Shown: positions 32,188-41,582 of the stretch, one piece after another
Layout: every line of letters starts with the position of its first letter
Position numbering within the stretch: the first letter of the stretch is position 1
DNA from: an uncultured Hyphomicrobiales bacterium
Lineage (GTDB): Bacteria; Pseudomonadota; Alphaproteobacteria; Rhizobiales; Beijerinckiaceae
Direction of reading: 5' to 3'
Assembly (NCBI GenBank): GCA_903900975.1
Contig: CAIUPE010000054.1
Coordinates: 47,960 to 111,959 of the forward strand
Length of the DNA: 64,000 nucleotides
The notes under the pieces: generated by a model
The model's input: the letters and a program-made list of their open reading frames with translations, nothing else
Databases searched by the model: none
Told to the model about the DNA's origin: nothing
Position numbers and translations under genes: made by a program

Positions 32188-33273
32188 ATGAAGTTAGTAC
32201 GTTTGGGTGTGGTATTAGGCCTGATGGCCGCGCCATTGGCCGCATCGGCAGCGTCAACGGACGCTCAATTGATTGCGAAGCTGAAGGGCGAAAACAAGAA
32301 GTTGCGCACGGAATTGTCAGACGCGAAAGCGGTGAAGCCTGCGCCAGCTGCTCCTGTTGAGCCGGCAAAAGTTGAAGTTGTAAAGCCGCGTCCGGCCAGC
32401 ATCTCGATCGCATCGGGTGATTTCAGTGTTGCTGTCGGGGGTCAGAATTTCTCCAACATCGTGACAGATACCTATTCCGGCACAACGAGCGACTATACCG
32501 GTGCTTATGGCCAAGCCGCCGGGCGTTTTCTTTTGCCGCTCGGACAAACGACTGCCGTACAGTTTGATGCCAATATCGAAGGCGCTTTGGATCAGGCCGG
32601 TGCGCAAGCATCAGCAGTCTACATGGACTCCAGTCAGGTTGGTGCACATTTCCTGATTCGCGATGGCAACACCTATCAGGTTGGCGCTTTTGCTGGTGCG
32701 GCATTGGCCAATGTGCATGACAATGGTGGCGAACTTTGGGATGGCGGCATTGTCGGCGTCGAAGGTCAATTTTATTTCAGCAGCGTGACCGTTTGGGGTC
32801 AGGCGGGAATCGGCGAATTTGTCGAAGCTGATGAATACGCCAATTGGGGCTATGATCGGTACACGCCGGTTCAGTTGCGGGGCGGTATCCGTTATTTTGT
32901 GACGCCGGAGACCAAAATTGGCTTAGGTGCTGGCTATGAATCAGGGACCTTGGTCAATTCGATGAACGGTGCGAGCACGACGACGTCGGTCTACAAATGG
33001 TCGGCGGATATCGAACATCTCGTTCATCTGGGTGAAACGCCTGCCTCGGTATTCCTGAAATATGAGGGGTATCATAACGCTGGTGCTGGCGTCGACGTGG
33101 CCAATAGCGTCGAATATGTGAATCAGGATTCGCATAGCGTGATGGTCGGTCTGAACATCAAATTCGGAACCACGAGCCTGATCGAGCAAGATCGTCATGG
33201 CGCGAATACCGATATCGATATCGGCCACATCTCGATGATCGACACAGGCTATCGTTCGGTTAGCCGTCCGTAA
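32188..33273 (+). CDS. Outer-membrane beta-barrel protein
   Basis: This 361-residue secreted protein has a signal peptide ending in AASA, a short charged coiled-coil (QLIAKLKGENKKLRTEL), a Pro/Ala/Val linker, and about 270 residues of alternating amphipathic strands rich in Gly and aromatic residues (for example KIGLGAGYESG and SVMVGLNIKFG). This is the pattern of a porin-like barrel. The function is not recognised. A strong terminator follows directly. Confidence 0.75.
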   Translation: MKLVRLGVVLGLMAAPLAASAASTDAQLIAKLKGENKKLRTELSDAKAVKPAPAAPVEPAKVEVVKPRPASISIASGDFSVAVGGQNFSNIVTDTYSGTTSDYTGAYGQAAGRFLLPLGQTTAVQFDANIEGALDQAGAQASAVYMDSSQVGAHFLIRDGNTYQVGAFAGAALANVHDNGGELWDGGIVGVEGQFYFSSVTVWGQAGIGEFVEADEYANWGYDRYTPVQLRGGIRYFVTPETKIGLGAGYESGTLVNSMNGASTTTSVYKWSADIEHLVHLGETPASVFLKYEGYHNAGAGVDVANSVEYVNQDSHSVMVGLNIKFGTTSLIEQDRHGANTDIDIGHISMIDTGYRSVSRP

Positions 33274-33297
33274 TTTCGTTATGATGGATGTTTAAAG

Positions 33298-33329
33298 AAA
33301 AGGGCCGGGTGCAATCCCGGCCCTTTTTA
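33298..33329 (+). terminator. Terminator after beta-barrel gene
   Basis: A 12-bp stem AAAAGGGCCGGG/CCCGGCCCTTTT with loop TGCAAT and trailing T bases lies about 25 bases after the stop. Confidence 0.92.
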
Positions 33330-33420
33330 TTTTAATAGCGAAACACGTTAATCGCGCACGCTGTCTGTTGAGAGGCACATCCGATATCGATGTGATCGGA
33401 GAAAGGCTGGGTAAGGCTTG

Positions 33421-33609
33421 CTAATGGAGCGCTGAGCTTACGGTCTGGATCTTCAGTTTTTCAATTTCCTGCTTGAGATGCAGTTTTTTGCGCTTCAATT
33501 CTCGCAATTTGACGTCGCTGGCGGAAGGATGGATTTGCTCACCGTGGATCTCGCGTTCGAGCGCTTGGTGGCGGCGCTCAAGTTCGACCAGATGGGACTG
33601 TATCGACAT
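33421..33609 (-). CDS. YdcH family (DUF465) small protein
   Basis: This 62-residue helical protein contains LVELERRHQALEREIHGE and LRELKRKKLHLKQEIEKL, the charged coiled-coil pattern of DUF465/YdcH. The function of the family is unknown. It is divergent from a second YdcH gene 223 bases away. Confidence 0.85.
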   Translation of the reverse strand: MSIQSHLVELERRHQALEREIHGEQIHPSASDVKLRELKRKKLHLKQEIEKLKIQTVSSALH

Positions 33610-33831
33610 GCTGCTCCTCCTGAAGACAACCGGTAATCTCCGGCCTTCATGAGTTTGTCATAAAATCATCGCCTGTCGAGATGTGATTTTGGAGTCCATC
33701 AAAAACCTAAGGACTTTGGTGACAAAGCGTTGATCGCCATCGATTTCTGGCTTTCCCCGACTTGCATGCCAACCTGAAGGTCTGGCATAGTTAGCCGATC
33801 GGAATGCCGGCCATCCGGAAAAGGCCGTGAT

Positions 33832-34053
33832 ATGACTGATTCGACCGACGCTTCCATGGAACCCGCTCAATTGATTGCCGAGCTGCAAAGGCTTCGTATC
33901 GAGCATAAGGATATCAGCGACGCAGTCATGGCGCTGGAGGCGATCGGTCAGGCCGATCAGCTTCAAATTCGTCGCTTCAAACGCCGCAAATTGATGCTCA
34001 AGGATATGATTCAGCGCCTTGAGGATCAAATCACGCCGGATATCATCGCGTGA
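33832..34053 (+). CDS. YdcH family (DUF465) small protein
   Basis: This 73-residue protein has the same coiled-coil family pattern: LIAELQRLRIEHKDISDAV and IRRFKRRKLMLKDMIQRLED. It lies upstream of purE on the same strand, an arrangement often seen in Hyphomicrobiales. Function unknown. Confidence 0.82.
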   Translation: MTDSTDASMEPAQLIAELQRLRIEHKDISDAVMALEAIGQADQLQIRRFKRRKLMLKDMIQRLEDQITPDIIA

Positions 34054-34132
34054 AGAGTGAATTTTTGGTTTCAACGCTTGCCATTCCGGACAGCGGGCGA
34101 TACGGAGCCTTTTTAAGCGCGGGGGTAGAGCA

Positions 34133-34630
34133 ATGACCGAAGCCGCAACGCCGGTAGCGATCATCATGGGCAGTCAATCCGATTGGGTTACCATGCGCCA
34201 CGCCGCCGAAACGCTGGATGCTTTGGGCGTGGCTCACAGCGCGCGGATTGTTTCCGCCCATCGGACGCCCGAACGGCTTTATGATTTTGCCCGAACGGCA
34301 CGTGATCACGGCTTTCAGGTGATTATCGCTGGGGCAGGCGGTGCTGCGCATCTTCCCGGCATGACGGCGGCCATGACACCTTTGCCTGTCTTTGGTGTTC
34401 CGGTGGAATCGAAAGCCTTATCGGGACAGGATAGTCTGCTCTCAATCGTGCAAATGCCGGCGGGCATTCCGGTTGGCACATTAGCGATTGGCAAAGCGGG
34501 CGCGATCAATGCCGCTTTGCTGGCGGTCGCCGTATTGGCGCTGCATGACGCGCCTTTGGCCGCCCGTCTGGACGCTTGGCGGGCCAAGCAAAGCGCGGCG
34601 GTTGCCGAACACCCTTCTAACGAGGTTTGA
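34133..34630 (+). CDS. purE: N5-carboxyaminoimidazole ribonucleotide mutase PurE
   Basis: This 165-residue enzyme has the class I PurE signature [12 protein letters not shown], then [26 protein letters not shown] and [19 protein letters not shown]. It converts N5-CAIR to CAIR in purine synthesis. purK begins three bases after its stop, so the two are cotranscribed. Confidence 0.97.
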   Translation: MTEAATPVAIIMGSQSDWVTMRHAAETLDALGVAHSARIVSAHRTPERLYDFARTARDHGFQVIIAGAGGAAHLPGMTAAMTPLPVFGVPVESKALSGQDSLLSIVQMPAGIPVGTLAIGKAGAINAALLAVAVLALHDAPLAARLDAWRAKQSAAVAEHPSNEV

Positions 34631-34633
34631 GCG

Positions 34634-35704
34634 ATGCTGAAGCCAGGCGATACCATCGGCATACTCGGAGGAGGCCAATTGGCCCGAATGATGGCGCTTG
34701 CCGCCGCTCCTTTGGGCCTTAAATGCCATATTTTTGCGCCGGAAGGCGATAACCCCGCTTTTGACGTTACCGCTGCCCACACGATTGCCAGCTATGACGA
34801 CGAAGCGGCGCTCAAGGCTTTTGCGGGCGCGGTGTCGGTCGTGACCTATGAATTCGAGAATGTTCCGGCATCAACGGCCGATATTTTATCCGCAAAGGTG
34901 CCCGTGTTGCCTGCGCCGCGCGCCTTAGCGATTACGCAGGACCGTTTCACGGAGAAGAGTTTTATTCGCGATCTCGGCCTAGCGGTGCCTGAATTTATTG
35001 CCGTCGCCTCGCTTGCCGAATTAGAAGCCGCCCTTACGCGTCTAGGCAGGCCATCGGTGTTAAAAACGCGTCGCCTTGGCTATGATGGCAAAGGGCAGGC
35101 GATGGTCCGTGACGATGTATCTGCAGAAATCGCTTGGTCCACGATAGGTGGCGCGCCTTCCATACTTGAAGCTTTTGTGCCCTTCGAGCGGGAAGTGTCA
35201 GTTGTTGCTGCCCGTTCGTCGACAGGCGAAGTTTTGGCCTATGATGTCTGCGAAAACAGGCATGCGCATCATATTCTCGCGCAGACGATCCTGCCTGCGG
35301 CCATTTCAACCCAAACGGAACAGGCAGCCAAGGCCGCAGCCCGTAAAATTGCCGAGGCGCTGGACTATGTGGGCGTCTTTGCGGTTGAATTTTTCGTGGC
35401 GGGTTCAGGTGCCGATGAAGCTCTATCGGTCAACGAAATCGCGCCGCGCGTTCATAATTCAGGACACTGGACCTTGGGCGGTGCGGTAACCTCGCAATTT
35501 GAACAACATATCCGTGCGGTCGCGGGTTGGCCGCTTGGCAGCGTACAGCGGCTTGGCCGGATCGAGATGGAAAATTTGATCGGTGACGACGTTGCGCGTT
35601 GGCCGGAACTCCTGGCTGAACCGGGCTTGTCGTTGGAACTTTATGGCAAGCGTGAAGTGCGCGCAGGCCGCAAGATGGGCCATATCACACGCGTGATTCG
35701 GTAG
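34634..35704 (+). CDS. purK: N5-carboxyaminoimidazole ribonucleotide synthase PurK
   Basis: This 356-residue ATP-grasp enzyme starts with IGILGGGQLARMMALAAAPL and shows TYEFENVP, LKTRRLGYDGKGQ, VNEIAPRVHNSGHWT and a C-terminal hybrid domain. It makes N5-CAIR from AIR, ATP and bicarbonate, handing on to PurE. The length is normal. Confidence 0.97.
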   Translation: MLKPGDTIGILGGGQLARMMALAAAPLGLKCHIFAPEGDNPAFDVTAAHTIASYDDEAALKAFAGAVSVVTYEFENVPASTADILSAKVPVLPAPRALAITQDRFTEKSFIRDLGLAVPEFIAVASLAELEAALTRLGRPSVLKTRRLGYDGKGQAMVRDDVSAEIAWSTIGGAPSILEAFVPFEREVSVVAARSSTGEVLAYDVCENRHAHHILAQTILPAAISTQTEQAAKAAARKIAEALDYVGVFAVEFFVAGSGADEALSVNEIAPRVHNSGHWTLGGAVTSQFEQHIRAVAGWPLGSVQRLGRIEMENLIGDDVARWPELLAEPGLSLELYGKREVRAGRKMGHITRVIR

Positions 35705-35860
35705 AATCACGCCGCCCTAGAAAAACCTTGGCTTTTTATGGCCTTCAGGCGTGGACAGCGTGTCACCTTTCTGTTAGGAAGCGCGCTCACGTCGCCAAGA
35801 CTTGTAGGGAATAAACATTGGCGGCTCCAGAATTGTCCTTTAAACTACGGGAAGACACGC

Positions 35861-36097
35861 GTGCAGGTTCTCGTCCGTGATAACAATGTCGATCAGGCGC
35901 TCAAGGCGCTCAAGAAGAAGATGCAACGTGAAGGCATCTTCCGTGAAATGAAGCTTCGTGGCCATTACGAAAAGCCATCGGAAAAGCGCGTTCGCGAAGA
36001 GGCAGAAGCCGTTCGCCGTGCTCGTAAACTGACCCGCAAGAAGCTTCAGCGCGAAGGTTTGCTGCCTGCGCCTAAGCCAAAGGTTTTCGCGCGCTAA
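35861..36097 (+). CDS. rpsU: 30S ribosomal protein S21
   Basis: This 78-residue protein fits bacterial S21 with an alphaproteobacterial C-terminal extension: [36 protein letters not shown], and a basic tail. It begins with GTG at 35861, preceded by GGGAAG; the open frame reaching back to 35738 has no S21 similarity. A terminator follows. Confidence 0.95.
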   Translation: MQVLVRDNNVDQALKALKKKMQREGIFREMKLRGHYEKPSEKRVREEAEAVRRARKLTRKKLQREGLLPAPKPKVFAR

Positions 36098-36132
36098 GCG
36101 TGCATTAGGGTTCAGTATATCCTTTTTCGATT

Positions 36133-36168
36133 AGGGTGCTTCGACGTCAATTCGAGGCACCCTTTTTG
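36133..36168 (+). terminator. Terminator after rpsU
   Basis: A 12-bp stem AGGGTGCTTCGA/TCGAGGCACCCT with one GT pair is followed by five T bases, about 35 bases after the rpsU stop. Confidence 0.88.
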
Positions 36169-36228
36169 TTGCCCGAATCTGTGCAACTGCTTAGACAACG
36201 GCAGATGACAAAGTCAGGAGCCACGCGC

Positions 36229-37149
36229 ATGACCGCAACGACCGTTCACACGAAGCCATTTTCGGCGACCTCGAAATGGGCGGGGGTCAGTGTTTTAGCG
36301 TTTTTACTGGCAGGATGTGTCAGCAGCAGCGAACCAGCGCCAGCGCCGATGGTATCTGTGGCCCAAATGGACACCGATAAGGCGACCGCCGCGATTAATA
36401 TCGAGTCGCTGTCCGACGTCATTGCACAAAATCCTGATGATGCCACCGCCTATAATACGCGCGGTGCGGCACTCGCCAGGATCGGCAAATATATCGAGGC
36501 GGAAAGTGATTTTTCTAAAGCGATCGAGTTGAAGCCGGGCTATGCTGCAGCTTACACCAATCGCGCCTTGGCCTATCGTCAAACGCGGCAGGATAATCTT
36601 GCGTTGAGTGACTTTAACCACGCTGTAAGCGCGAACCCCAATTATGGCGCTGCCTATCTTGGGCGGGGCAATCTGTTCCGCGCGATTGGTCGCCTGCCCG
36701 AGGCCATTGTCGATCTAACCAATGCCATCAAGCTTAATCCGGAATCGGCGCAGGCCTATCACTCACGTGGTCTGATTTTCCAGAAGCAGGGTTTGCATAA
36801 AAAGGCGACGAATGATTTTGATGCCGCGATTGATCGCGATCCTTTTGTTGCGGCACCCTATTTAGCGCGGGGTCAGAGCCTGATCGTGTTGGGCAAATAT
36901 GATTCCGCGATCGAAGATTTTAATGCCTGCCTGAATGTTGATGCCAAACTTGTCGAGGGATGGGTAGGACTGGGTTTTGCCAACGAGAAAAAGGGCGACA
37001 CGAAGGCCGCGCGCGATGCCTATCAGGGCGCACTCGCGCTGGAACCCACGAATGTGGGAGCCAAAGACGGACTGGCCAGGTTGAACGGGACGAATCCCTC
37101 AACCGGTGGAAATACTATTATCGACCTATTGCCAAAGAAGTGGTTCTAG
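36229..37149 (+). CDS. TPR-repeat lipoprotein
   Basis: This 306-residue lipoprotein has a signal ending in the lipobox LLAGC (Cys about 30) and about seven tetratricopeptide repeats from residue 60 to 295, with motifs such as AYNTRGAALARIGKYIEAE, YHSRGLIFQKQGLHKKA and GLGFANEKKGDTKAARDAY. It resembles NlpI-like scaffold proteins. I chose the ATG at 36229 since GGAG precedes it and the signal starts there. Confidence 0.85.
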   Translation: MTATTVHTKPFSATSKWAGVSVLAFLLAGCVSSSEPAPAPMVSVAQMDTDKATAAINIESLSDVIAQNPDDATAYNTRGAALARIGKYIEAESDFSKAIELKPGYAAAYTNRALAYRQTRQDNLALSDFNHAVSANPNYGAAYLGRGNLFRAIGRLPEAIVDLTNAIKLNPESAQAYHSRGLIFQKQGLHKKATNDFDAAIDRDPFVAAPYLARGQSLIVLGKYDSAIEDFNACLNVDAKLVEGWVGLGFANEKKGDTKAARDAYQGALALEPTNVGAKDGLARLNGTNPSTGGNTIIDLLPKKWF

Positions 37150-37304
37150 TTAGTCGCTTAGGATCAGGGTGCAGCATAAACGAGGCACCACACGGCGGTG
37201 GGGCACGTTAGCTCATTATGCCAACTTGTCCTTCGCGGCCTAATTGTCGCAGTGGTCGGACACTCTAAGTCATCAGGATCGAAGCGGCAGCCAAACCTTC
37301 AGGC

Positions 37305-38708
37305 TTAGTGCCCTAAGGCCTTGTTGATCGACTCAACCATCTTCTTGGCATCGGCAAACAACATCAGCGTGTTGTCCTTGAAAAACAATTCATTTTCCAC
37401 ACCCGCATAGCCTGAGCCCATGCCGCGCTTGATAAAGAGCACGGTTTTGGCCTTCTCGACGTCCAGAATTGGCATGCCGAAGATGGGCGATTTCGGATCG
37501 GTCTTGGCAGCCGGATTGGTCACGTCATTCGCTCCAATAACAAAGGCAACATCGGCTTGGGCAAATTCCGAATTGATGTCTTCGAGCTCAAACACTTCAT
37601 CATACGGAACATTGGCTTCCGCCAGCAGCACATTCATATGGCCGGGCATGCGGCCAGCCACCGGATGAATGGCGTATTTGACGTCGACGCCTTCTTTCTT
37701 CAGCAAATCTGCCATTTCACGCAGGGCGTGCTGGGCTTGCGCCACTGCCATGCCATAGCCCGGCACAATAATGACGCTGGAGGCGTTCTTCATCATAAAG
37801 GCAGCATCTTCAGCCGAGCCTTGTTTGACGGGCCGCGTTTCCACCGCGCCACCACCAGCAGCACCGGTTTCGCCACCAAAACCACCTAAAATGACCGAGA
37901 AGAACGAGCGGTTCATGCCCTTACACATAATGTAGGACAGGATCGCGCCTGATGAGCCCACCAAAGCGCCCGTGATGATCAACGCCATATTCGACAGCGT
38001 AAAGCCGATACCAGCCGCTGCCCAACCCGAATACGAGTTCAGCATCGAGACGACCACGGGCATATCCGCGCCGCCAATCGGCACGATGATCAACACGCCA
38101 AGCACGAGGGCGACCAGCGTGATGAGCCAGAAGAACAGGGTGCTCTGGGTCAAGACAAACAACACGAGCAGAACAACCAGGCCTGAGGCCAGCGCAATAT
38201 TGATCATATGGCGGCTTGGCAGCATGATCGGCTTGCCGCTCATATTCCCGTTCAACTTTAAAAACGCGATGATCGAGCCGGTGAAGGTCACCGCACCAAT
38301 CGCAACGCCGAGCGACATTTCAACAATGCTCGCCGATTTGATCGCGCCATTCGCCATAATGTGGAAGGCATCTGGCGCATAAAGCGCGCCAGCGGCCACA
38401 AACACGGCGGCCAGACCCACAAGGGAATGGAAGAACGCCACAAGCTGCGGCATGGCCGTCATCGCGATACGACGCGCCAACACGGCACCGAAGCCGCCAC
38501 CAATGGCAAGCCCGATGACGAGGAGCAACCAGCCGGTGAGGCCAGCGGGCGGGGCAACGAACAAGGTCGTCACCATCGCAATACCCATGCCGATCATGCC
38601 AAAGAGATTGCCTTGGCGAGACGTGGCGGGGGACGATAATCCCCGCAAAGCGAGAACAAACAGGACGCCGGAGGCGAGATAGAGCAGGGCCGCGAAATTG
38701 CCGGACAT
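37305..38708 (-). CDS. pntB: NAD(P) transhydrogenase subunit beta
   Basis: This 467-residue protein has about nine membrane helices (domain II) and the C-terminal NADP-binding domain III (about 290-467) with SVIIVPGYGMAVAQAQHAL, AIHPVAGRMPGHMNVLLAEA and INSEFAQADVAFVIGANDVTNPAA. The enzyme couples proton flow to hydride transfer from NADH to NADP. It is the last gene of pntAa-pntAb-pntB. Confidence 0.97.
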   Translation of the reverse strand: MSGNFAALLYLASGVLFVLALRGLSSPATSRQGNLFGMIGMGIAMVTTLFVAPPAGLTGWLLLVIGLAIGGGFGAVLARRIAMTAMPQLVAFFHSLVGLAAVFVAAGALYAPDAFHIMANGAIKSASIVEMSLGVAIGAVTFTGSIIAFLKLNGNMSGKPIMLPSRHMINIALASGLVVLLVLFVLTQSTLFFWLITLVALVLGVLIIVPIGGADMPVVVSMLNSYSGWAAAGIGFTLSNMALIITGALVGSSGAILSYIMCKGMNRSFFSVILGGFGGETGAAGGGAVETRPVKQGSAEDAAFMMKNASSVIIVPGYGMAVAQAQHALREMADLLKKEGVDVKYAIHPVAGRMPGHMNVLLAEANVPYDEVFELEDINSEFAQADVAFVIGANDVTNPAAKTDPKSPIFGMPILDVEKAKTVLFIKRGMGSGYAGVENELFFKDNTLMLFADAKKMVESINKALGH

Positions 38709-38712
38709 CGGG

Positions 38713-39162
38713 TCAGCCCTTCTTTTTGTACATCGCCAGCATGCGCTGGGTGACGAGGAATCCGCCGAAAATATTCACGCTGGCCAAGATCAAGGCGCCA
38801 AGCCCGAAGAGCCGCGCCAGCACCGAGCCATCATCACCCACAGCTGAGCTATCAACACCGACAGCCAGCAAAGCTCCCACCACGATCACGGAAGAAATGG
38901 CATTGGTAACCGACATCAAAGGCGTATGAAGCGCGGGCGTAACCGACCACACCACAAAATAGCCAACAAAGACGGCGAGTACGAAAAGGGCGAATTCGAA
39001 CACGAAGGGGTCAATCGCACCACCCGTTGCGCCATGGGCAGCGGTTCCTGCCAAGGAACCGGCCTGTTCGGCAAAGGCTTGTGCGGCATCGGCCATTTCG
39101 CGCGCTGCTTTGGCGGCAGCAACAGCCTTATCGTGGAACATCTGGGCGGTATCGTTCGCCAT
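38713..39162 (-). CDS. pntAb: NAD(P) transhydrogenase subunit alpha part 2
   Basis: This 149-residue protein has an N-terminal amphipathic stretch and three or four membrane helices ([31 protein letters not shown] is the family core, split here only for description as two halves). It supplies the membrane part of the alpha subunit. The split alpha gene is the Rhodospirillum-type arrangement of alphaproteobacteria. It precedes pntB by four bases. Confidence 0.93.
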   Translation of the reverse strand: MANDTAQMFHDKAVAAAKAAREMADAAQAFAEQAGSLAGTAAHGATGGAIDPFVFEFALFVLAVFVGYFVVWSVTPALHTPLMSVTNAISSVIVVGALLAVGVDSSAVGDDGSVLARLFGLGALILASVNIFGGFLVTQRMLAMYKKKG

Positions 39163-39180
39163 GGACGCGTCCCCTTCTGT

Positions 39181-40320
39181 TTAAGCCTTGGGCTGGAAGC
39201 CCGGATGGGTGATTGCGCCGTCGCGCGTCAGATTAGTCGCTTTTACCAGCTCATCGTCCCAATTCACGGCAAGCGCTTTAGTGTTCTTGTCGATCATGGT
39301 TTCGAGGAAGGAGAACAGGTTTTTGGCATAAAGGGCGGAGGCGCTGGCAGCGATCCGGCCCGGAAGATTGAGGGGACCTAAGATTTTAACGCCATTTTCC
39401 GTCAACACCGTTTCGCCCGGCTTGGACAAAGCGACATTGCCGCCACGCTCAACTGCGAGATCGACAATCACCGAGCCCGGACGCATCGACTTCACCATCT
39501 CGTCCGAGACGAGTTTCGGTGCCGGACGACCGGGAATTAACGCGGTCGTGATCACAATATCCTGTTTGGCGATATGGGAGGCCACCAAGGTTGACTGTTT
39601 GGCCTGATATTCCGCCGACATCGGCTTGGCGTAACCAGTAGCCGTCTCGGCCTGTTTGAATTCTTCATCCTCAACCGCCACGAATTTGGCGCCAAGCGAT
39701 GCCACTTGCTCTTTTGCTGCAGGGCGCACATCGGTAGCGGTCACAATCGCGCCCAAACGGCGCGCGGTGGCGATGGCTTGAAGCCCTGCAACGCCTGCGC
39801 CCATCACAAAGACTTTTGCCGCAGGCACGGTGCCCGCCGCCGTCATCATCATTGGCATGCCGCGACCATATTCAGAAGAGGCATCGATGACAGCGCGATA
39901 GCCTGCCAAATTGGCTTGGCTCGATAACACATCCATCACCTGAGCACGCGTGATACGCGGCATCAATTCCATCGCGAAGGTTGAAAGCCCGGCCTCGGCC
40001 ATGGCGGCTAAAGCGTCGGCGTGATCATAGGGGTCCATGATCGCCAAAACGATCGAGCCTTTGGGAATAAGCTTAATCTCGGCCGTTGAAGGCCGGCGCA
40101 CTTTCAAAACGACGGTAGCGCCTTTCAGCGCTTCTTTAGCGTTTTTCGCAATGGTTGCGCCTGCTGCCGCAAATTCGGCATTGGGAATACCCGATGCGGT
40201 ACCTGCCCCCGTCTCGACGGTAAAACTCGCACCTTGTGCGATCAGCTTTTTCACCGTTTCGGGGGTTGCGGCTACGCGGGTTTCAAGGTCACTGGTCTCA
40301 GCGATAACGGCAATATGCAT
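39181..40320 (-). CDS. pntAa: NAD(P) transhydrogenase subunit alpha part 1
   Basis: This 379-residue soluble NAD-binding domain I has VAATPETVKKLIAQGASF, ATARRLGAIVTATDVRPAA with the preceding VMGAGVAGLQAIA dinucleotide motif, and VDLAVERGGNVALS. It is related to alanine dehydrogenase. First gene of the pnt operon. Confidence 0.96.
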   Translation of the reverse strand: MHIAVIAETSDLETRVAATPETVKKLIAQGASFTVETGAGTASGIPNAEFAAAGATIAKNAKEALKGATVVLKVRRPSTAEIKLIPKGSIVLAIMDPYDHADALAAMAEAGLSTFAMELMPRITRAQVMDVLSSQANLAGYRAVIDASSEYGRGMPMMMTAAGTVPAAKVFVMGAGVAGLQAIATARRLGAIVTATDVRPAAKEQVASLGAKFVAVEDEEFKQAETATGYAKPMSAEYQAKQSTLVASHIAKQDIVITTALIPGRPAPKLVSDEMVKSMRPGSVIVDLAVERGGNVALSKPGETVLTENGVKILGPLNLPGRIAASASALYAKNLFSFLETMIDKNTKALAVNWDDELVKATNLTRDGAITHPGFQPKA

Positions 40321-40389
40321 TCGTTTCCCCTAAGCTACCCGTGTGCCGATTATTTTAAGCCTTACGCGATTGCCGGAAGGCAGCCTTGG

Positions 40390-40533
40390 TCAGATTAGCC
40401 CGATCGCCATGCCGACGAGAAGCACGATAACAAAGATCGAGCCCCACTTCACAAGACCAAGAAATCTTTCATAGGTGCGTTCGTGTTCGGCATAGTCCAT
40501 TGCAGAACCGGCGGCGTGTTCGGATTGAGCCAT
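40390..40533 (-). CDS. aa3-type cytochrome c oxidase subunit IV
   Basis: This 47-residue protein has a soluble start with AMDYAEHERTYERFLGLVKW followed by one membrane helix (GSIFVIVLLVGMAIGLI). This is the bacterial aa3 oxidase subunit IV pattern (COX4_pro_2). GAGG precedes the ATG at 40533. It is often found beside pntAa in alphaproteobacteria, far from the catalytic oxidase genes. Confidence 0.85.
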   Translation of the reverse strand: MAQSEHAAGSAMDYAEHERTYERFLGLVKWGSIFVIVLLVGMAIGLI

Positions 40534-40679
40534 CGAAAACCTCGACTGTCTTGAGATACCATTGATCATTTTCTCTACCCTAAGCATTGCATTCGATCAA
40601 TGGATGGCGGCTCGTTTTTAAATGACTTTATAGCTCCGGCATGCGAGGAAATTTCCGCAATGGGGTTAGGTTTAAGACA

Positions 40680-41504
40680 ATGCGGTTACTTTTCTTAGGC
40701 GATGTGGTGGGGCGGCCGGGCCGCGTGGCGGTATCCGAGCGGTTGCCGGAACTCAAACGCCGCTGGTCACTCGATTGCGTCGTCATCAATGGCGAGAACG
40801 CGGCTGGTGGTTTTGGCATTACCGAGTCGATCTGTGATGAATTGCTTGCGGCGGGCGCTGATGCGGTAACGCTCGGCAATCATTCGTTTGATCAGCGCGA
40901 AGCCTTAGTGTTTATCGAGCGCCAACCGCGCCTCTTGCGACCGATCAATTATCCCGCCACCACGCCGGGCCGTGGTGCCACCTTGGTGGATACCTCCACA
41001 GGCGCGCGCGTTCTCGTCGTTAACGCCATGGCGCGGCTCTATATGGATCCGCTCGATGATCCGTTTTCCGCCGTTGATCGGGCTTTAATCGAAGCCCCTT
41101 TAGGCCGCGTGGCCGATGCGGTGATTGTCGATTTTCACGGCGAAGCGTCGAGTGAAAAACAGGCGATGGGTCATTTTCTCGATGGTCGGGCAAGCCTTGT
41201 TGTCGGCACCCACACGCATGTACCCACCGCCGATCATCAGATTTTTGATGGCGGCACTGCCTATATGACCGATGCCGGCATGTGCGGCGATTATGATTCC
41301 ATTCTAGGCATGACCAAAGACGAGCCGGTTCGCCGCTTTGTCGAGAAAACGCCAGGTTCGCGGTTGGAAGCAGCGAGCGGACAAGGCACGCTTTCGGGCA
41401 TTGCGGTGGAAACCGATGACCGCACGGGTTTGGCGATTAAAGTGGCCGCTGTCCGGATTGGTCCACGCCTTTCACCATCGCTTCCGGCGTTTTGGGAACC
41501 TTGA
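40680..41504 (+). CDS. YmdB-type metallophosphoesterase
   Basis: This 274-residue protein matches the TIGR00282/YmdB family with LLFLGDVVGRPGR, VINGENAAGGFGIT, TLGNHSFDQ, VDFHGEASSEKQAMGHFLDG and VGTHTHVPTADHQI, which carry the dimetal-binding Asp, Asn and His residues. Bacillus YmdB hydrolyses 2',3'-cyclic nucleotides and cAMP. I chose the ATG at 40680, the conserved start. Confidence 0.93.
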   Translation: MRLLFLGDVVGRPGRVAVSERLPELKRRWSLDCVVINGENAAGGFGITESICDELLAAGADAVTLGNHSFDQREALVFIERQPRLLRPINYPATTPGRGATLVDTSTGARVLVVNAMARLYMDPLDDPFSAVDRALIEAPLGRVADAVIVDFHGEASSEKQAMGHFLDGRASLVVGTHTHVPTADHQIFDGGTAYMTDAGMCGDYDSILGMTKDEPVRRFVEKTPGSRLEAASGQGTLSGIAVETDDRTGLAIKVAAVRIGPRLSPSLPAFWEP

Positions 41505-41582
41505 TCAGCAACAGAGTCTTTATTTTAACCATCTCGCGCACTATAAGCGCGGCACTTCGACAACAAGCGGGTAGGGAAAACA

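Noticed and set aside
35738..35860. Extension of the rpsU frame upstream
   Set aside because: No S21 similarity; the GTG at 35861 gives the usual S21 N-terminus.
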